This document shows, piece after piece, positions 6,638-14,497 of a DNA stretch of 17,493 bases. The DNA is from Shewanellaceae bacterium (GTDB taxonomy: Bacteria; Pseudomonadota; Gammaproteobacteria; Enterobacterales; Shewanellaceae). The position numbers and the translations under genes were made by a program. The stretch's first letter is position 1. Each line of letters opens with the position of its first letter. The notes beneath the pieces were generated by a model. That model searched no databases. It worked only from the letters and a program-made list of their open reading frames with translations, and was not told where the DNA came from. Location: positions 1 to 17,493 of the forward strand of contig JADHND010000007.1 of assembly GCA_016779685.1 (NCBI GenBank), in the 5' to 3' direction.

Positions 6638-9454
6638 CTATAGCTTCAAGCCCAACGCTTTCGTAATGAGCTCTTTTTGTTGTTTTGCATGCAGTGCAGG
6701 TGACCCCACAGCAGGCGATGCCGACGCTGAACGTCCGACATAGAAAAATGTGGCTGCATTGGGTATCAATTCCAAGAAGTGATGGTGACTGCTATACCAT
6801 GCGCCTTGGTTTTTAGGCTCTTCTTGACACCAAACAAATTCTTTCACATGCTTATACTTGGCAAAAATAGCTTCAACTTCTTCGTGTGGAAATGGATACA
6901 GTTGCTCCATCCGTACCAAAGCAATGTCTTCTATTTTATGTTCGCGACGCATCTCAAGCAGTTCATAATATACCTTACCACTACAGAAAATGAGACGTTT
7001 GATCTGCGGTATTGACAAAGCATCGATTTCATCGATGACATTGTGAAACTGCCCTTGAGCCAACTCCTCTAAGGTAGAGGTGGCTAAGGCATGTCGCAAT
7101 AAAGATTTTGGTGACATGACCACCAAAGGCCGACGCAGCGGTCGCACCACTTGACGACGTAACATATGATACACCTGAGCTGGCGTCGAAGGAATGCACA
7201 CTTGCATGTTATAATCAGCACACAGTTGTAAGAACCGTTCTAACCGCGCACTCGAGTGTTCCGGACCTTGTCCCTCATACCCATGTGGCAGTAGTAAAGT
7301 TAAGCCACACAACCGCCCCCACTTTTGTTCACCTGACGACAAAAACTGATCAATGACCACCTGCGCACAATTCACAAAGTCGCCAAATTGAGCTTCCCAG
7401 ATGGTTAAACCACGTGGCTCAGCGGTCGCATACCCGTATTCGAAGGCCAAAACCGATGCTTCCGACAACACCGAATCGTACACTTCAATCGGACCTTGAT
7501 TGTCGGCGATATACCGAAGTGGCATGTGGGTTTTCGCAGTATTTTGTTCATGCAATATGGCATGGCGATGAAAGAAGGTACCACGACCTGAGTCCTGCCC
7601 CACCAAGCGTACCCGATGGCCTTCGGCTAACAAGCTGGCATAAGCCATGTTTTCAGCAAAGCCCCAATCCACTAGTTTTTCGCTAGCGGCCATTTTTTCA
7701 CGATCTTGATAGACTTTTTGAACACGTGAATGGAGTTTGAAATCCGCTGGCAACTGCGTGATCTTCTGGGCTAAGTGTTTAATCGTCTCAATCGGCAAAC
7801 TGTTGTCGTATTGATCTTGCCAGGAATGATCCACAAACGGCGACCAGACTGAATTTTGCTCCTTAACAGCGCGCCATTCAGCGACCGTACGTTGGCCTTG
7901 TTCGAGCAAATCTCGATAAGCATCGTCTATGGCTTTGAGCTCAGGCGCAGACATCACCCCGCTTGCGACCAATTGATCCGCATAGATTTTACGCGGTGTG
8001 GGATGCTTCTTAATCAGTTGATACATCATTGGCTGGGTGGCATTGGGTTCATCGGCTTCGTTATGGCCATGCCGACGATAGCACACCAAATCAATCAGCA
8101 CATCACGATGAAACGTATTGCGATAATCAACCGCCAAATGCGTGACAAACGCCACGGCTTCTGGGTCATCGGCATTCACATGGAAAATGGGTGCTTGCAC
8201 CATTTTCGCAATGTCAGTGCAGTAAACCGTCGAGCGAACATCTTCAGGATTAGAGGTCGTAAAGCCGACTTGGTTGTTGACCACAATCCGAATGCTGCCA
8301 CCGACTTTAAATGCCCGAGTTTGAGACATGTTAAAGGTTTCTTGCACCACACCTTGACCAGCGATGGCTGAATCACCATGAATGGTAATTGGCAACACCT
8401 GTAACCCTTGTTCACATTGACGTCGATCTTGACGAGAACGAACTGAACCCATCACCACTGGATTCACGATTTCGAGATGCGATGGATTGAACGCCAAAGT
8501 GAGATGGACATCGCCATCAGGGGTGTTAAAGTCAGAGGAATAACCCAAGTGATATTTTACATCACCAGAACCATAATTCTCACTGTGCTTACCTGCGAAC
8601 TCATCAAATAAGTCCTTGGATTGCTTACCCAAGACATTGATCAAGACATTCAAACGGCCACGGTGTGGCATCCCGATGACCACTTCTTTCACACCCGAAT
8701 GACTGCCGCGGTAAATGATTTCTTTTAGCATCGGAACCAAGGCATCACCGCCTTCCAAAGAAAAACGCTTCATGCCAGGGAATTTCACCCCTAGATATTT
8801 CTCTAAGCCTTCAGCGGCTGATAGGCCTTGGTATAAGCGCTGGCGTTCTTCCTTCGAAAACCGATCCTGACTGCGTTGGCTTTCAACCCGTTTTTGAATC
8901 CAGCGGCGCTCTTCAGCATTGGTGATGTGCATGTACTCCACCCCAATGTCACCACAATAGGTGGTTTCAAGCGCCTGGATTAAATCAGCCAACTTCATCA
9001 TCGGTTGCGGGTTACCAAAATTACCAATATGGAAAGATGTGTCCATATCTGTGGCTTTTAGACCATAGAAGCTCGGATCAAGCGGTTCGATTCTGGGACG
9101 TTGCCACAACTTTAACGGATCAAGGGTTGCATGCAAGTGGCCTTGCAAACGATACGCATCGATGAGTTGTAACACACCAATTTGGCCTAAATTAATGCTG
9201 GACGCATCGGCATCGCCGCCGCTACTGGCGGTTGGCAGTCGTTGTTTCGCATTTTGCTTCAATTCTGCACGTAATTGGGTGTGATTCACTTCAGATGACT
9301 GGGAGGTGGATGGTAAAGCTGAGAAAAGCTGTTGCCATTCTGGCGATACTAAATTTGCATCTTGCAAATAAAGCTCATAAAGCGACTCAATATAGTCATC
9401 ACCACCTTGGAAATGAGAAGAATTTAACCAGCTTTCCATCATTTCATCTTGCAT
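6638..9454 (-). CDS. sucA: 2-oxoglutarate dehydrogenase E1 component
   Basis: A 938-residue thiamine-diphosphate enzyme (E. coli SucA is 933). It decarboxylates 2-oxoglutarate and succinylates the lipoyl groups of SucB. The N-terminal E2-interacting segment (SWLNSSHFQGGDDYIESLYELY) is followed by a low-complexity linker. Active-site histidines expected from E. coli His260 and His298 are His264 (GMPHRGRLNVL) and His302 (VKYHLGYSSDF). The ThDP/Mg2+ motif runs from HGDSAIAGQG (359-368) to Asn393-Asn394 (VVNNQVGFTTS). HGHNEADEP (462-470) and the C-terminal transketolase-like region with LPHGYEGQGPEHSSARLERFLQL are also present. The start ATG at 9454 has an AAGG element upstream and fits the family N-terminus; nearby in-frame ATGs at 9442 and 9439 are possible. 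It follows sdhB after 87 bases with no obvious terminator, so it is likely read from the sdhC promoter. Confidence 0.97.
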   Translation of the reverse strand: MQDEMMESWLNSSHFQGGDDYIESLYELYLQDANLVSPEWQQLFSALPSTSQSSEVNHTQLRAELKQNAKQRLPTASSGGDADASSINLGQIGVLQLIDAYRLQGHLHATLDPLKLWQRPRIEPLDPSFYGLKATDMDTSFHIGNFGNPQPMMKLADLIQALETTYCGDIGVEYMHITNAEERRWIQKRVESQRSQDRFSKEERQRLYQGLSAAEGLEKYLGVKFPGMKRFSLEGGDALVPMLKEIIYRGSHSGVKEVVIGMPHRGRLNVLINVLGKQSKDLFDEFAGKHSENYGSGDVKYHLGYSSDFNTPDGDVHLTLAFNPSHLEIVNPVVMGSVRSRQDRRQCEQGLQVLPITIHGDSAIAGQGVVQETFNMSQTRAFKVGGSIRIVVNNQVGFTTSNPEDVRSTVYCTDIAKMVQAPIFHVNADDPEAVAFVTHLAVDYRNTFHRDVLIDLVCYRRHGHNEADEPNATQPMMYQLIKKHPTPRKIYADQLVASGVMSAPELKAIDDAYRDLLEQGQRTVAEWRAVKEQNSVWSPFVDHSWQDQYDNSLPIETIKHLAQKITQLPADFKLHSRVQKVYQDREKMAASEKLVDWGFAENMAYASLLAEGHRVRLVGQDSGRGTFFHRHAILHEQNTAKTHMPLRYIADNQGPIEVYDSVLSEASVLAFEYGYATAEPRGLTIWEAQFGDFVNCAQVVIDQFLSSGEQKWGRLCGLTLLLPHGYEGQGPEHSSARLERFLQLCADYNMQVCIPSTPAQVYHMLRRQVVRPLRRPLVVMSPKSLLRHALATSTLEELAQGQFHNVIDEIDALSIPQIKRLIFCSGKVYYELLEMRREHKIEDIALVRMEQLYPFPHEEVEAIFAKYKHVKEFVWCQEEPKNQGAWYSSHHHFLELIPNAATFFYVGRSASASPAVGSPALHAKQQKELITKALGLKL

Positions 9455-9541
9455 TGTTATACCTTCGACATTAACAATTTATGTTCTTAATTTAATGGGC
9501 ATTTACGCAAGGCACCTACCCGTCAATATTGTACGATTCAC

Positions 9542-10249
9542 TTAAACAGCACGATTGATCAACATGGATTTAATATGGCCAATGGCCTTGGTCGGATTTA
9601 ATCCTTTCGGACAAACATTGACACAGTTCATAATTCCATGACAACGAAATACACTGTAAGCATCTTCTAAATCATCCAGACGTTCATCGGTGGCCGTATC
9701 GCGACTGTCGATTAAAAATCGGTACGCATGCAGTAAACCGCTCGGGCCAATAAACTTATCTGGGTTCCACCAAAAAGAAGGACAAGCTGTTGAACAGCAA
9801 GCACATAGAATGCATTCATACAGGCCATCTAAATGAGCCCGATCTTCAGGTGACTGTAAATACTCTCTGGCAGGTTTCACGCCATCGGTTATCAAGTAAG
9901 GCTTGATCTTTTCATATTGTTCATAGAATAAGGACAAATCAACCACCAAATCGCGAATCACAGGCATGCCCGGTAGTGGCCGAATTTCTATCGTTTTACC
10001 TTTAAAGTCAGAAATATGGGTCACACAAGCTAAACCATTCCGTCCGTTGATATTCATACCATCAGAACCACAGATGCCTTCTCGGCATGAGCGGCGAAAC
10101 GTGAGCGATGGGTCTTGCTCTTTAAGCTGAATCAAGGCATCCAATAACATCATGTCGGACTCATCTGAAACCTCAATGGTGTATTTTTTCATATAAGGTT
10201 TTTTATCGATTTCTGGATGATAACGATAAATTGAAAACTTCACTTTCAT
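9542..10249 (-). CDS. sdhB: Succinate dehydrogenase iron-sulfur subunit
   Basis: A 235-residue subunit that relays electrons from SdhA flavin to the membrane anchor. The N-terminal plant-type ferredoxin domain binds [2Fe-2S] with Cys55, Cys60, Asp63 and Cys75 (SCREGICGSDG), the same ligand set, Asp included, as in E. coli. The C-terminal domain has Cys146, Cys149, Cys152 and Cys213 for [4Fe-4S] and Cys156, Cys203 and Cys209 for [3Fe-4S] (CILCACCSTAC, CHGIMNCVNVC), all offset by three from E. coli. The start ATG at 10249 is chosen over TTG 10255 because GAGG at 10257-10260 lies seven bases upstream. It begins 11 bases after the sdhA stop. Confidence 0.97.
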   Translation of the reverse strand: MKVKFSIYRYHPEIDKKPYMKKYTIEVSDESDMMLLDALIQLKEQDPSLTFRRSCREGICGSDGMNINGRNGLACVTHISDFKGKTIEIRPLPGMPVIRDLVVDLSLFYEQYEKIKPYLITDGVKPAREYLQSPEDRAHLDGLYECILCACCSTACPSFWWNPDKFIGPSGLLHAYRFLIDSRDTATDERLDDLEDAYSVFRCHGIMNCVNVCPKGLNPTKAIGHIKSMLINRAV

Positions 10250-10260
10250 AACCAAACCTC

Positions 10261-12036
10261 TTAGTAAACACGTTTCTTAGGTGGAAAAGCTTCGCGATGT
10301 TGGGGCGACATATTCACCTGACGGCGACTCATTTTATGGGTGTCTGGATCATAAATAGAATGACATAACCACTTTTTGTCATCTCTTTCTGGAAAATCTT
10401 CACGCGAGTGAGCGCCGCGACTCTCAGTTCGATAGTTCGCCGCATGTGCGGTGGCTAAAGCGGTGGCCATAATGTTATCCAACTCTAAGCACTCGATACG
10501 CTGGGTGTTAAAAGCCTGCGTATTATCAGCTAACTTGGCTTTTTTCAAACGCTTTTCAATTTTCTCCAATTCATCTAAGCCCTCATGCATCGATTGACCT
10601 TCACGAAATACGGAAAAGTTCATCTGCATACAATGCTGTAGATCCTTTAAAATTTCAGCAGGATCTTCACCTTCAGACGTTGAATCCCAGCGACGATAAC
10701 GTTCCATGGCATGCTCAATCTCTGCATCCGTAGCAGCTAGAGGCGTCGGCGTTTCATCGAGAGCTTTGCCTAAATGCAAACCGTTTGCGCGACCAAAGAC
10801 AACCAAATCTAATAAAGAGTTGCCTCCGAGGCGGTTGGCGCCATGAACCGATACACACGCAATTTCACCAACAGCAAACAGCCCAGGTACGTCTTCAATC
10901 ACTTCAGATTTACCTTTGCTAAGAATCGACACCACTTGGCCGGAAACGCGGGTGGGAATACCGCCCATCATATAATGACACGTCGGAATAACAGGGATCG
11001 GCTCAGCAACAGGATCGACATGCGCAAAGGTTTTTGAAATTTCACAAATACCGGGTAAGCGACTCTCTAGGACTTCTTTACCTAGGTGATCCAGCTTTAA
11101 CTTAATATGCGCACCTTGAGGACCATCACAACCACGCCCTTCTCTAATTTCGTTCATCATGGCACGAGCGACCACATCACGGCTCGCCAAGTCTTTGGCA
11201 TTGGGCGCGTAACGCTCCATAAAGCGCTCACCATCTTTGTTAAGCAGGTAACCACCTTCACCACGACAACCCTCGGTGACCAGGCAACCACAACCAGCAA
11301 TACCGGTCGGATGAAATTGCCACATTTCCATATCCTGTAACTGCACCCCTGCCCTTACTGCCATCCCAATCCCGTCACCCGTGTTGATATAAGCATTGGT
11401 GGTGGATTGGAAGATGCGTCCAGCACCGCCGGTTGCGAGCACGGTCGCTTTGGCTTTAAAGTAAGCCATTTCACCCGTTTCAATTTCAATTGCGAGGGCG
11501 CCAACAACCGCACCGTCCTTATTTTTAACCAAGTCGACGGCATACCACTCTGAAAATATTTCAGTGTTGTTTTTAATGTTTTGCTGATACAAGCAATGTA
11601 ACAAAGCATGGCCCGTTCTATCGGCAGCAGCAGCGGTTCGCGCCGCTTGCTCGCCACCAAAATTTTTCGATTGACCACCAAACGGACGTTGGTAAACAGT
11701 GCCATCTTCAAAACGTGAAAAAGGGAGTCCCATATTCTCTAGTTCAATAATGGTTTCAGGACCTTCCTTACACATGTACTCAATCGCATCTTGATCCCCG
11801 ATAAAATCTGAACCCTTGACGGTATCATACATATGCCATTCCCAATTGTCTTCATGGCTATTGCCCAATGCGACGGTGATGCCTCCTTGAGCTGCGACCG
11901 TATGAGAGCGTGTCGGAAAAACTTTGGACAACAGCGCGCAGCTCTTGCCTTCTTTGGAAATTTGCAAGGCAACACGCATCCCAGCGCCACCAGCCCCGAT
12001 GACAATCGCATCGTATTCTCTTATTGAAATCGCCAC
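10261..12036 (-). CDS. sdhA: Succinate dehydrogenase flavoprotein subunit
   Basis: A 591-residue flavoprotein (E. coli 588) that oxidises succinate to fumarate. The FAD-binding GAGGAG is at residues 14-19. His45 in RSHTVAAQGG is the covalent flavin attachment residue, at exactly the E. coli number. HPTG (substrate region), the GEIACVSVHGANRLGGNSLLDL region with active-site residues, and the C-terminal helical domain with RGAHSREDFPERDD are all present. The start is GTG, immediately after the sdhD TAA with no spacer. The family N-terminal alignment and a GGAG seven bases upstream, inside the sdhD 3' end, support it. This arrangement implies strong translational coupling to sdhD. Confidence 0.97.
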   Translation of the reverse strand: MAISIREYDAIVIGAGGAGMRVALQISKEGKSCALLSKVFPTRSHTVAAQGGITVALGNSHEDNWEWHMYDTVKGSDFIGDQDAIEYMCKEGPETIIELENMGLPFSRFEDGTVYQRPFGGQSKNFGGEQAARTAAAADRTGHALLHCLYQQNIKNNTEIFSEWYAVDLVKNKDGAVVGALAIEIETGEMAYFKAKATVLATGGAGRIFQSTTNAYINTGDGIGMAVRAGVQLQDMEMWQFHPTGIAGCGCLVTEGCRGEGGYLLNKDGERFMERYAPNAKDLASRDVVARAMMNEIREGRGCDGPQGAHIKLKLDHLGKEVLESRLPGICEISKTFAHVDPVAEPIPVIPTCHYMMGGIPTRVSGQVVSILSKGKSEVIEDVPGLFAVGEIACVSVHGANRLGGNSLLDLVVFGRANGLHLGKALDETPTPLAATDAEIEHAMERYRRWDSTSEGEDPAEILKDLQHCMQMNFSVFREGQSMHEGLDELEKIEKRLKKAKLADNTQAFNTQRIECLELDNIMATALATAHAANYRTESRGAHSREDFPERDDKKWLCHSIYDPDTHKMSRRQVNMSPQHREAFPPKKRVY

Positions 12037-12384
12037 TTATACACTCCAAATGATCATGTTACCTAATGCAACATAGACAAATAAAATCAAAATACAGACA
12101 AACTGCAACAAGCTGCGCAGTCTTGGTGATTTGACATAGTCCGTCAAAACCTGCCAAGTTCCAATCCAGGCGTGTACCAAGAGAGACAACAAAGCTAACA
12201 AAGTCCCGATTTTCATTAACGGATGTTTAAACAATCCAATCCAATCCTGATAAGCAATTTGTTGCATACTAAAGATATAAGCCAGCAAGAAAATACCATA
12301 GGCTGCTAAAACCAGTGCGCTGGCACGTACAAGAATATAATCATGTACCCCATTACGCCCTAAGCTTGAAACACTCATTGCCAT
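12037..12384 (-). CDS. sdhD: Succinate dehydrogenase membrane anchor subunit SdhD
   Basis: A 115-residue inner-membrane subunit with three helices (about 20-40, 57-79, 91-113), part of the quinone and heme b site. SLGRNGVHDYILVRA near the N-terminus and LVHAWIGTWQVLTDYVK are diagnostic. With ATG 12384 as start, the heme ligand is His71 and the quinone-site Tyr is Tyr83, exactly the E. coli numbers. An AGGAG seven bases upstream also picks this ATG over the one at 12378, which would form an ATGA overlap. The gene overlaps the end of sdhC by 10 bases. Confidence 0.95.
   Translation of the reverse strand: MAMSVSSLGRNGVHDYILVRASALVLAAYGIFLLAYIFSMQQIAYQDWIGLFKHPLMKIGTLLALLSLLVHAWIGTWQVLTDYVKSPRLRSLLQFVCILILFVYVALGNMIIWSV
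12044..12047 (-). promoter_or_regulatory. Ribosome binding site of sdhA inside sdhD
   Basis: GGAG on the minus strand ends seven bases before the GTG start of sdhA and lies wholly within the last codons of sdhD. It is the main support for the GTG start. Confidence 0.65.
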
Positions 12385-12767
12385 AACCAAACTCCTAAAT
12401 AAACTGCAAACACACCTGTCAGAAAAATGATACCTTTGGCTGATAATCTACCCGATTCAAGCTCTTCCCAGTAACCAGCTTCCATCACCATATGACGAAT
12501 ACCGCCCAGCAAATGATAGAAAAATGCCGTTAATATTCCCCAAACAATAAACTTAAGCACATAACTTTGTAGATGAGCTTGCAAAGTATTAAAATCTGTT
12601 TCTGACATCAGGCTTTGGTTTAACAGCCACAATAAGATGCCAATGCTAAAAAACATGATGACACCTGAAACACGATGCAAAATGGACGCTAGGCCAGCGA
12701 CGGGTAACTGAATTTTTGTCAAATTCAAATAGATAGGTCTTTTTGATTTATTCACAACTTTACTCAC
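12375..12767 (-). CDS. sdhC: Succinate dehydrogenase cytochrome b556 subunit SdhC
   Basis: A 130-residue inner-membrane protein with three helices that holds heme b and quinone together with SdhD. LPVAGLASILHRVSGV (21-36) has the quinone-site Ser28 and Arg32. AFFYHLLGGIRHMVMEAGY (81-99) has His85, equivalent to heme ligand His84 of E. coli. The start is GTG at 12767, giving a family-like N-terminus (KRPIYLNL at 9-16). No good Shine-Dalgarno is present, so the start is less certain than for the other sdh genes. It heads the sdhCDAB-sucAB run and is divergent from gltA. Confidence 0.94.
   Translation of the reverse strand: MSKVVNKSKRPIYLNLTKIQLPVAGLASILHRVSGVIMFFSIGILLWLLNQSLMSETDFNTLQAHLQSYVLKFIVWGILTAFFYHLLGGIRHMVMEAGYWEELESGRLSAKGIIFLTGVFAVYLGVWLWQ
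12392..12396 (-). promoter_or_regulatory. Ribosome binding site that fixes the sdhD start
   Basis: AGGAG on the minus strand, seven bases before ATG 12384 and thirteen before ATG 12378. It lies in the sdhC coding sequence and favours the upstream ATG. Confidence 0.7.
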
Positions 12768-12787
12768 TAAATTAAAATATTTCTTTT

Positions 12788-12804
12788 AGTATAAAAATAG
12801 TATA
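12788..12804 (-). promoter_or_regulatory. Candidate -10 elements for the sdhCDAB-sucAB operon
   Basis: On the minus strand TATACT occurs twice, at 12804-12799 and 12793-12788, each 5/6 to the consensus. Neither has a good -35 at normal spacing. Transcription from the first would start near 12792, about 25 bases before the sdhC GTG. An activator or an upstream AT-rich element may be needed. Confidence 0.4.
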
Positions 12805-12817
12805 AATATCAATCTTA

Positions 12818-12837
12818 AGTTAATAATTGTTAAAAAT
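12818..12837. promoter_or_regulatory. Tandem ArcA-box-like decamers upstream of sdhC
   Basis: Two adjacent decamers, AGTTAATAAT and TGTTAAAAAT, match the ArcA half-site pattern WGTTAATTAW in 9 and 8 of 10 positions, in direct orientation with a 10-base period. They cover the -35 position of the first sdhC -10 candidate. In E. coli ArcA represses the sdh operon and gltA under low oxygen from this same intergenic region. The DNA is very AT-rich and the presence of ArcA here is unknown. Confidence 0.3.
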
Positions 12838-12860
12838 GATTCATTTTTTTGTTTTTTGGC

Positions 12861-12866
12861 TATAAT
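12861..12866 (+). promoter_or_regulatory. Consensus -10 box, distal gltA promoter candidate
   Basis: A perfect TATAAT without a clear -35. Transcription would start near 12873 and give a leader of about 287 bases before gltA, unusually long. A dyad sits exactly over the predicted start. Confidence 0.35.
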
Positions 12867-12868
12867 GT

Positions 12869-12886
12869 GAACAAAATAGATTGTTC
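12869..12886. promoter_or_regulatory. Inverted repeat over the distal gltA start site
   Basis: GAACAA and TTGTTC arms separated by six bases form a perfect 6-bp dyad two bases after the TATAAT box. Its position suits an operator that blocks initiation, but no regulator can be named. Confidence 0.25.
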
Positions 12887-13045
12887 TATCCTAAAAACGA
12901 GAGAAGTATACGCCTGCGCTCTGACAAATACAAACACGTTACGTTTATCACAAAATAGAACAACCGACCAACTATATTTAACCTTTTGTTTTTATTATAT
13001 AAAAGATAAAAAATTTGTCCAAAAAACAAAAAAAAAAAATTTTGT

Positions 13046-13075
13046 TTGGCAAAGAAAGCGCACACGCTGTAAAGT
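13046..13075 (+). promoter_or_regulatory. Proximal gltA promoter candidate
   Basis: TTGGCA (13046-13051, 5/6) and TAAAGT (13070-13075, 4/6) with an 18-base spacer. Transcription would start near 13082, about 78 bases before the ATG. It is followed by an inverted repeat TGTAAA (13077-13082) / TTTACA (13096-13101). Confidence 0.35.
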
Positions 13076-13159
13076 ATGTAAAATTTTTTCAATAGTTTAC
13101 ATTTGATTATTTAATTTTTCCAAGCTAAATTAACAGTATTTAAACAAGGAGAGAATGAG

Positions 13160-14443
13160 ATGGCTGAAATCAAAGCCACGATTAATTTACCGAATAAGCA
13201 GAATGTTGAGTTACCTATTAAACAGGGTTCTGAAGGTTTCGATGTCATTGACATTAGTCAACTGGGTTCGCATGGATACTTCACTTTTGATCCAGGCTTT
13301 TTGTCAACCGCTTCCTGTGAATCAAGTATCACCTTCATCGATGGCGCTAAAGGTATTTTGTTGCATCGAGGTTACCCGATTGCTGAATTAGCCGAAAAAT
13401 CATCCTATCTAGAGTTGTGTTATCTCTTGCTCCATAATGAGCTACCCAGCACATCACAAATGGATTCATTCTTACGTAACATCAAAAGTCACACTATTGT
13501 CAATGAGCAATTGGTCAATTTTTTTAATGGTTTTCGCCGCGACGCCCATCCCATGGCAATGATGTGCGGTGCAGTGGCTGCACTCTCATCTTTTTATCAT
13601 GACGACATTGATGTGAACGATGAAGCATACCGTATTACCTCAGCGATGCGCCTTATTTCTAAAATTCCAACGCTAGCGGCGATGTCATACAAGTACTCAA
13701 TTGGCCTGCCTTTTATTTATCCTAGGAATGATTTAAGCTACGCTGCGAACTTTTTAAACATGATGTTTGCGGTGCCATCTGAAAATTATCAGGTCAGCCC
13801 TACGATAGAAAAAGCCATGGATCGCATTTTTATTTTACATGCCGATCATGAGCAAAACGCTTCGACTTCGACGGTGCGGTTGGCGGGCTCTTCAGGTGCC
13901 AATCCATTTGCTTGTATTGCTGCGGGTATTGCATCTTTATGGGGGCCTGCTCATGGTGGTGCCAACGAAGCATGTTTAACGATGCTCGAAGAAATCGGTG
14001 ATGTCAAAAATATCCCTGAATTTATTCGACGCTCGAAGGATAAAAATGATCCGTTCCGGTTAATGGGTTTTGGACACCGTGTCTATAAAAACTTTGACCC
14101 GCGGGCTACCGTCATGCGTGAAACTTGTCATGAAGTCCTCACAGAACTCAAGGTCAATGACCCGTTGCTTGATGTGGCCATGGAACTCGAACGTATCGCG
14201 CTGCAAGATGAGTATTTTGTCAGCAAAAAACTGTATCCTAACGTCGATTTTTATTCCGGCATTATCATGAAAGCGATTGGTATCCCCACCAGCATGTTTA
14301 CCGTGATATTTGCTTTATCACGCACCGTCGGCTGGATCTCACACTGGAAAGAAATGCTTGAGCAACCTGGTCATAAGATTGGTCGTCCCAGACAGCTCTA
14401 TACGGGTTATAGTCAGCGCGAATATAAATCTAAAGCCAAATAA
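13160..14443 (+). CDS. gltA: Citrate synthase, type II (hexameric family)
   Basis: A 427-residue enzyme, the same length as E. coli GltA, that condenses oxaloacetate and acetyl-CoA to citrate. The catalytic triad expected from E. coli His264/His305/Asp362 is His265 (GPAHGGANEA), His306 (FGHRVYKNFDPRA) and Asp363 (NVDFYSGI). The N-terminal domain (DISQLGSHGYFTFDPGF, DGAKGILLHRGYPIAEL) is of the type found in the NADH-sensitive hexameric enzymes of Gram-negative bacteria. The start ATG at 13160 has AAGGAG eight bases upstream. It is divergent from sdhC and ends in a clear intrinsic terminator, so it is a single-gene unit. Confidence 0.97.
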   Translation: MAEIKATINLPNKQNVELPIKQGSEGFDVIDISQLGSHGYFTFDPGFLSTASCESSITFIDGAKGILLHRGYPIAELAEKSSYLELCYLLLHNELPSTSQMDSFLRNIKSHTIVNEQLVNFFNGFRRDAHPMAMMCGAVAALSSFYHDDIDVNDEAYRITSAMRLISKIPTLAAMSYKYSIGLPFIYPRNDLSYAANFLNMMFAVPSENYQVSPTIEKAMDRIFILHADHEQNASTSTVRLAGSSGANPFACIAAGIASLWGPAHGGANEACLTMLEEIGDVKNIPEFIRRSKDKNDPFRLMGFGHRVYKNFDPRATVMRETCHEVLTELKVNDPLLDVAMELERIALQDEYFVSKKLYPNVDFYSGIIMKAIGIPTSMFTVIFALSRTVGWISHWKEMLEQPGHKIGRPRQLYTGYSQREYKSKAK

Positions 14444-14452
14444 ATCCATTAG

Positions 14453-14478
14453 AAAACGAGGGCGCCGCCTTCGTTTTT
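14453..14478 (+). terminator. Bidirectional intrinsic terminator between gltA and the CDF transporter
   Basis: An 11-bp stem (AAAACGAGGGC / GCCTTCGTTTT, one G-T wobble) with a 3-base loop, followed by T on the plus strand. On the minus strand the same stem ends in TTTT, so it can also serve the converging gene that stops at 14498. Confidence 0.85.
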
Positions 14479-14497
14479 GCTTCTAAGTCGTCTTGCA

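Larger units (their letters stand above)
12768..13159. other. Divergent sdhC/gltA intergenic region, AT-rich
   Basis: This 392-base gap has no convincing gene. It contains TATACT -10 candidates for sdhC, ArcA-like direct repeats, a TATAAT box and a second promoter candidate for gltA, and several short inverted repeats. Position 13028-13039 is a run of twelve A residues followed by TTTT, flanked by AAACAAAA/TTTTGTTT arms. The gltA ribosome site AAGGAG is at 13146-13151, eight bases before the ATG. Frames open through parts of the gap (for example 12849-13106) lack ribosome sites and recognisable sequence. Confidence 0.8.

Noticed and set aside
9455..9541. A terminator or separate promoter between sdhB and sucA
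   Set aside because: There is no stem with a T-run. A TTGACG resembles a -35 but has no -10 at usable spacing.
12849..13106. An 85-codon frame within the gltA leader
   Set aside because: It has no Shine-Dalgarno, has low-complexity lysine and asparagine content from AT-rich DNA, and overlaps promoter-like elements. A minus-strand frame at 12886-13092 is equally unconvincing.
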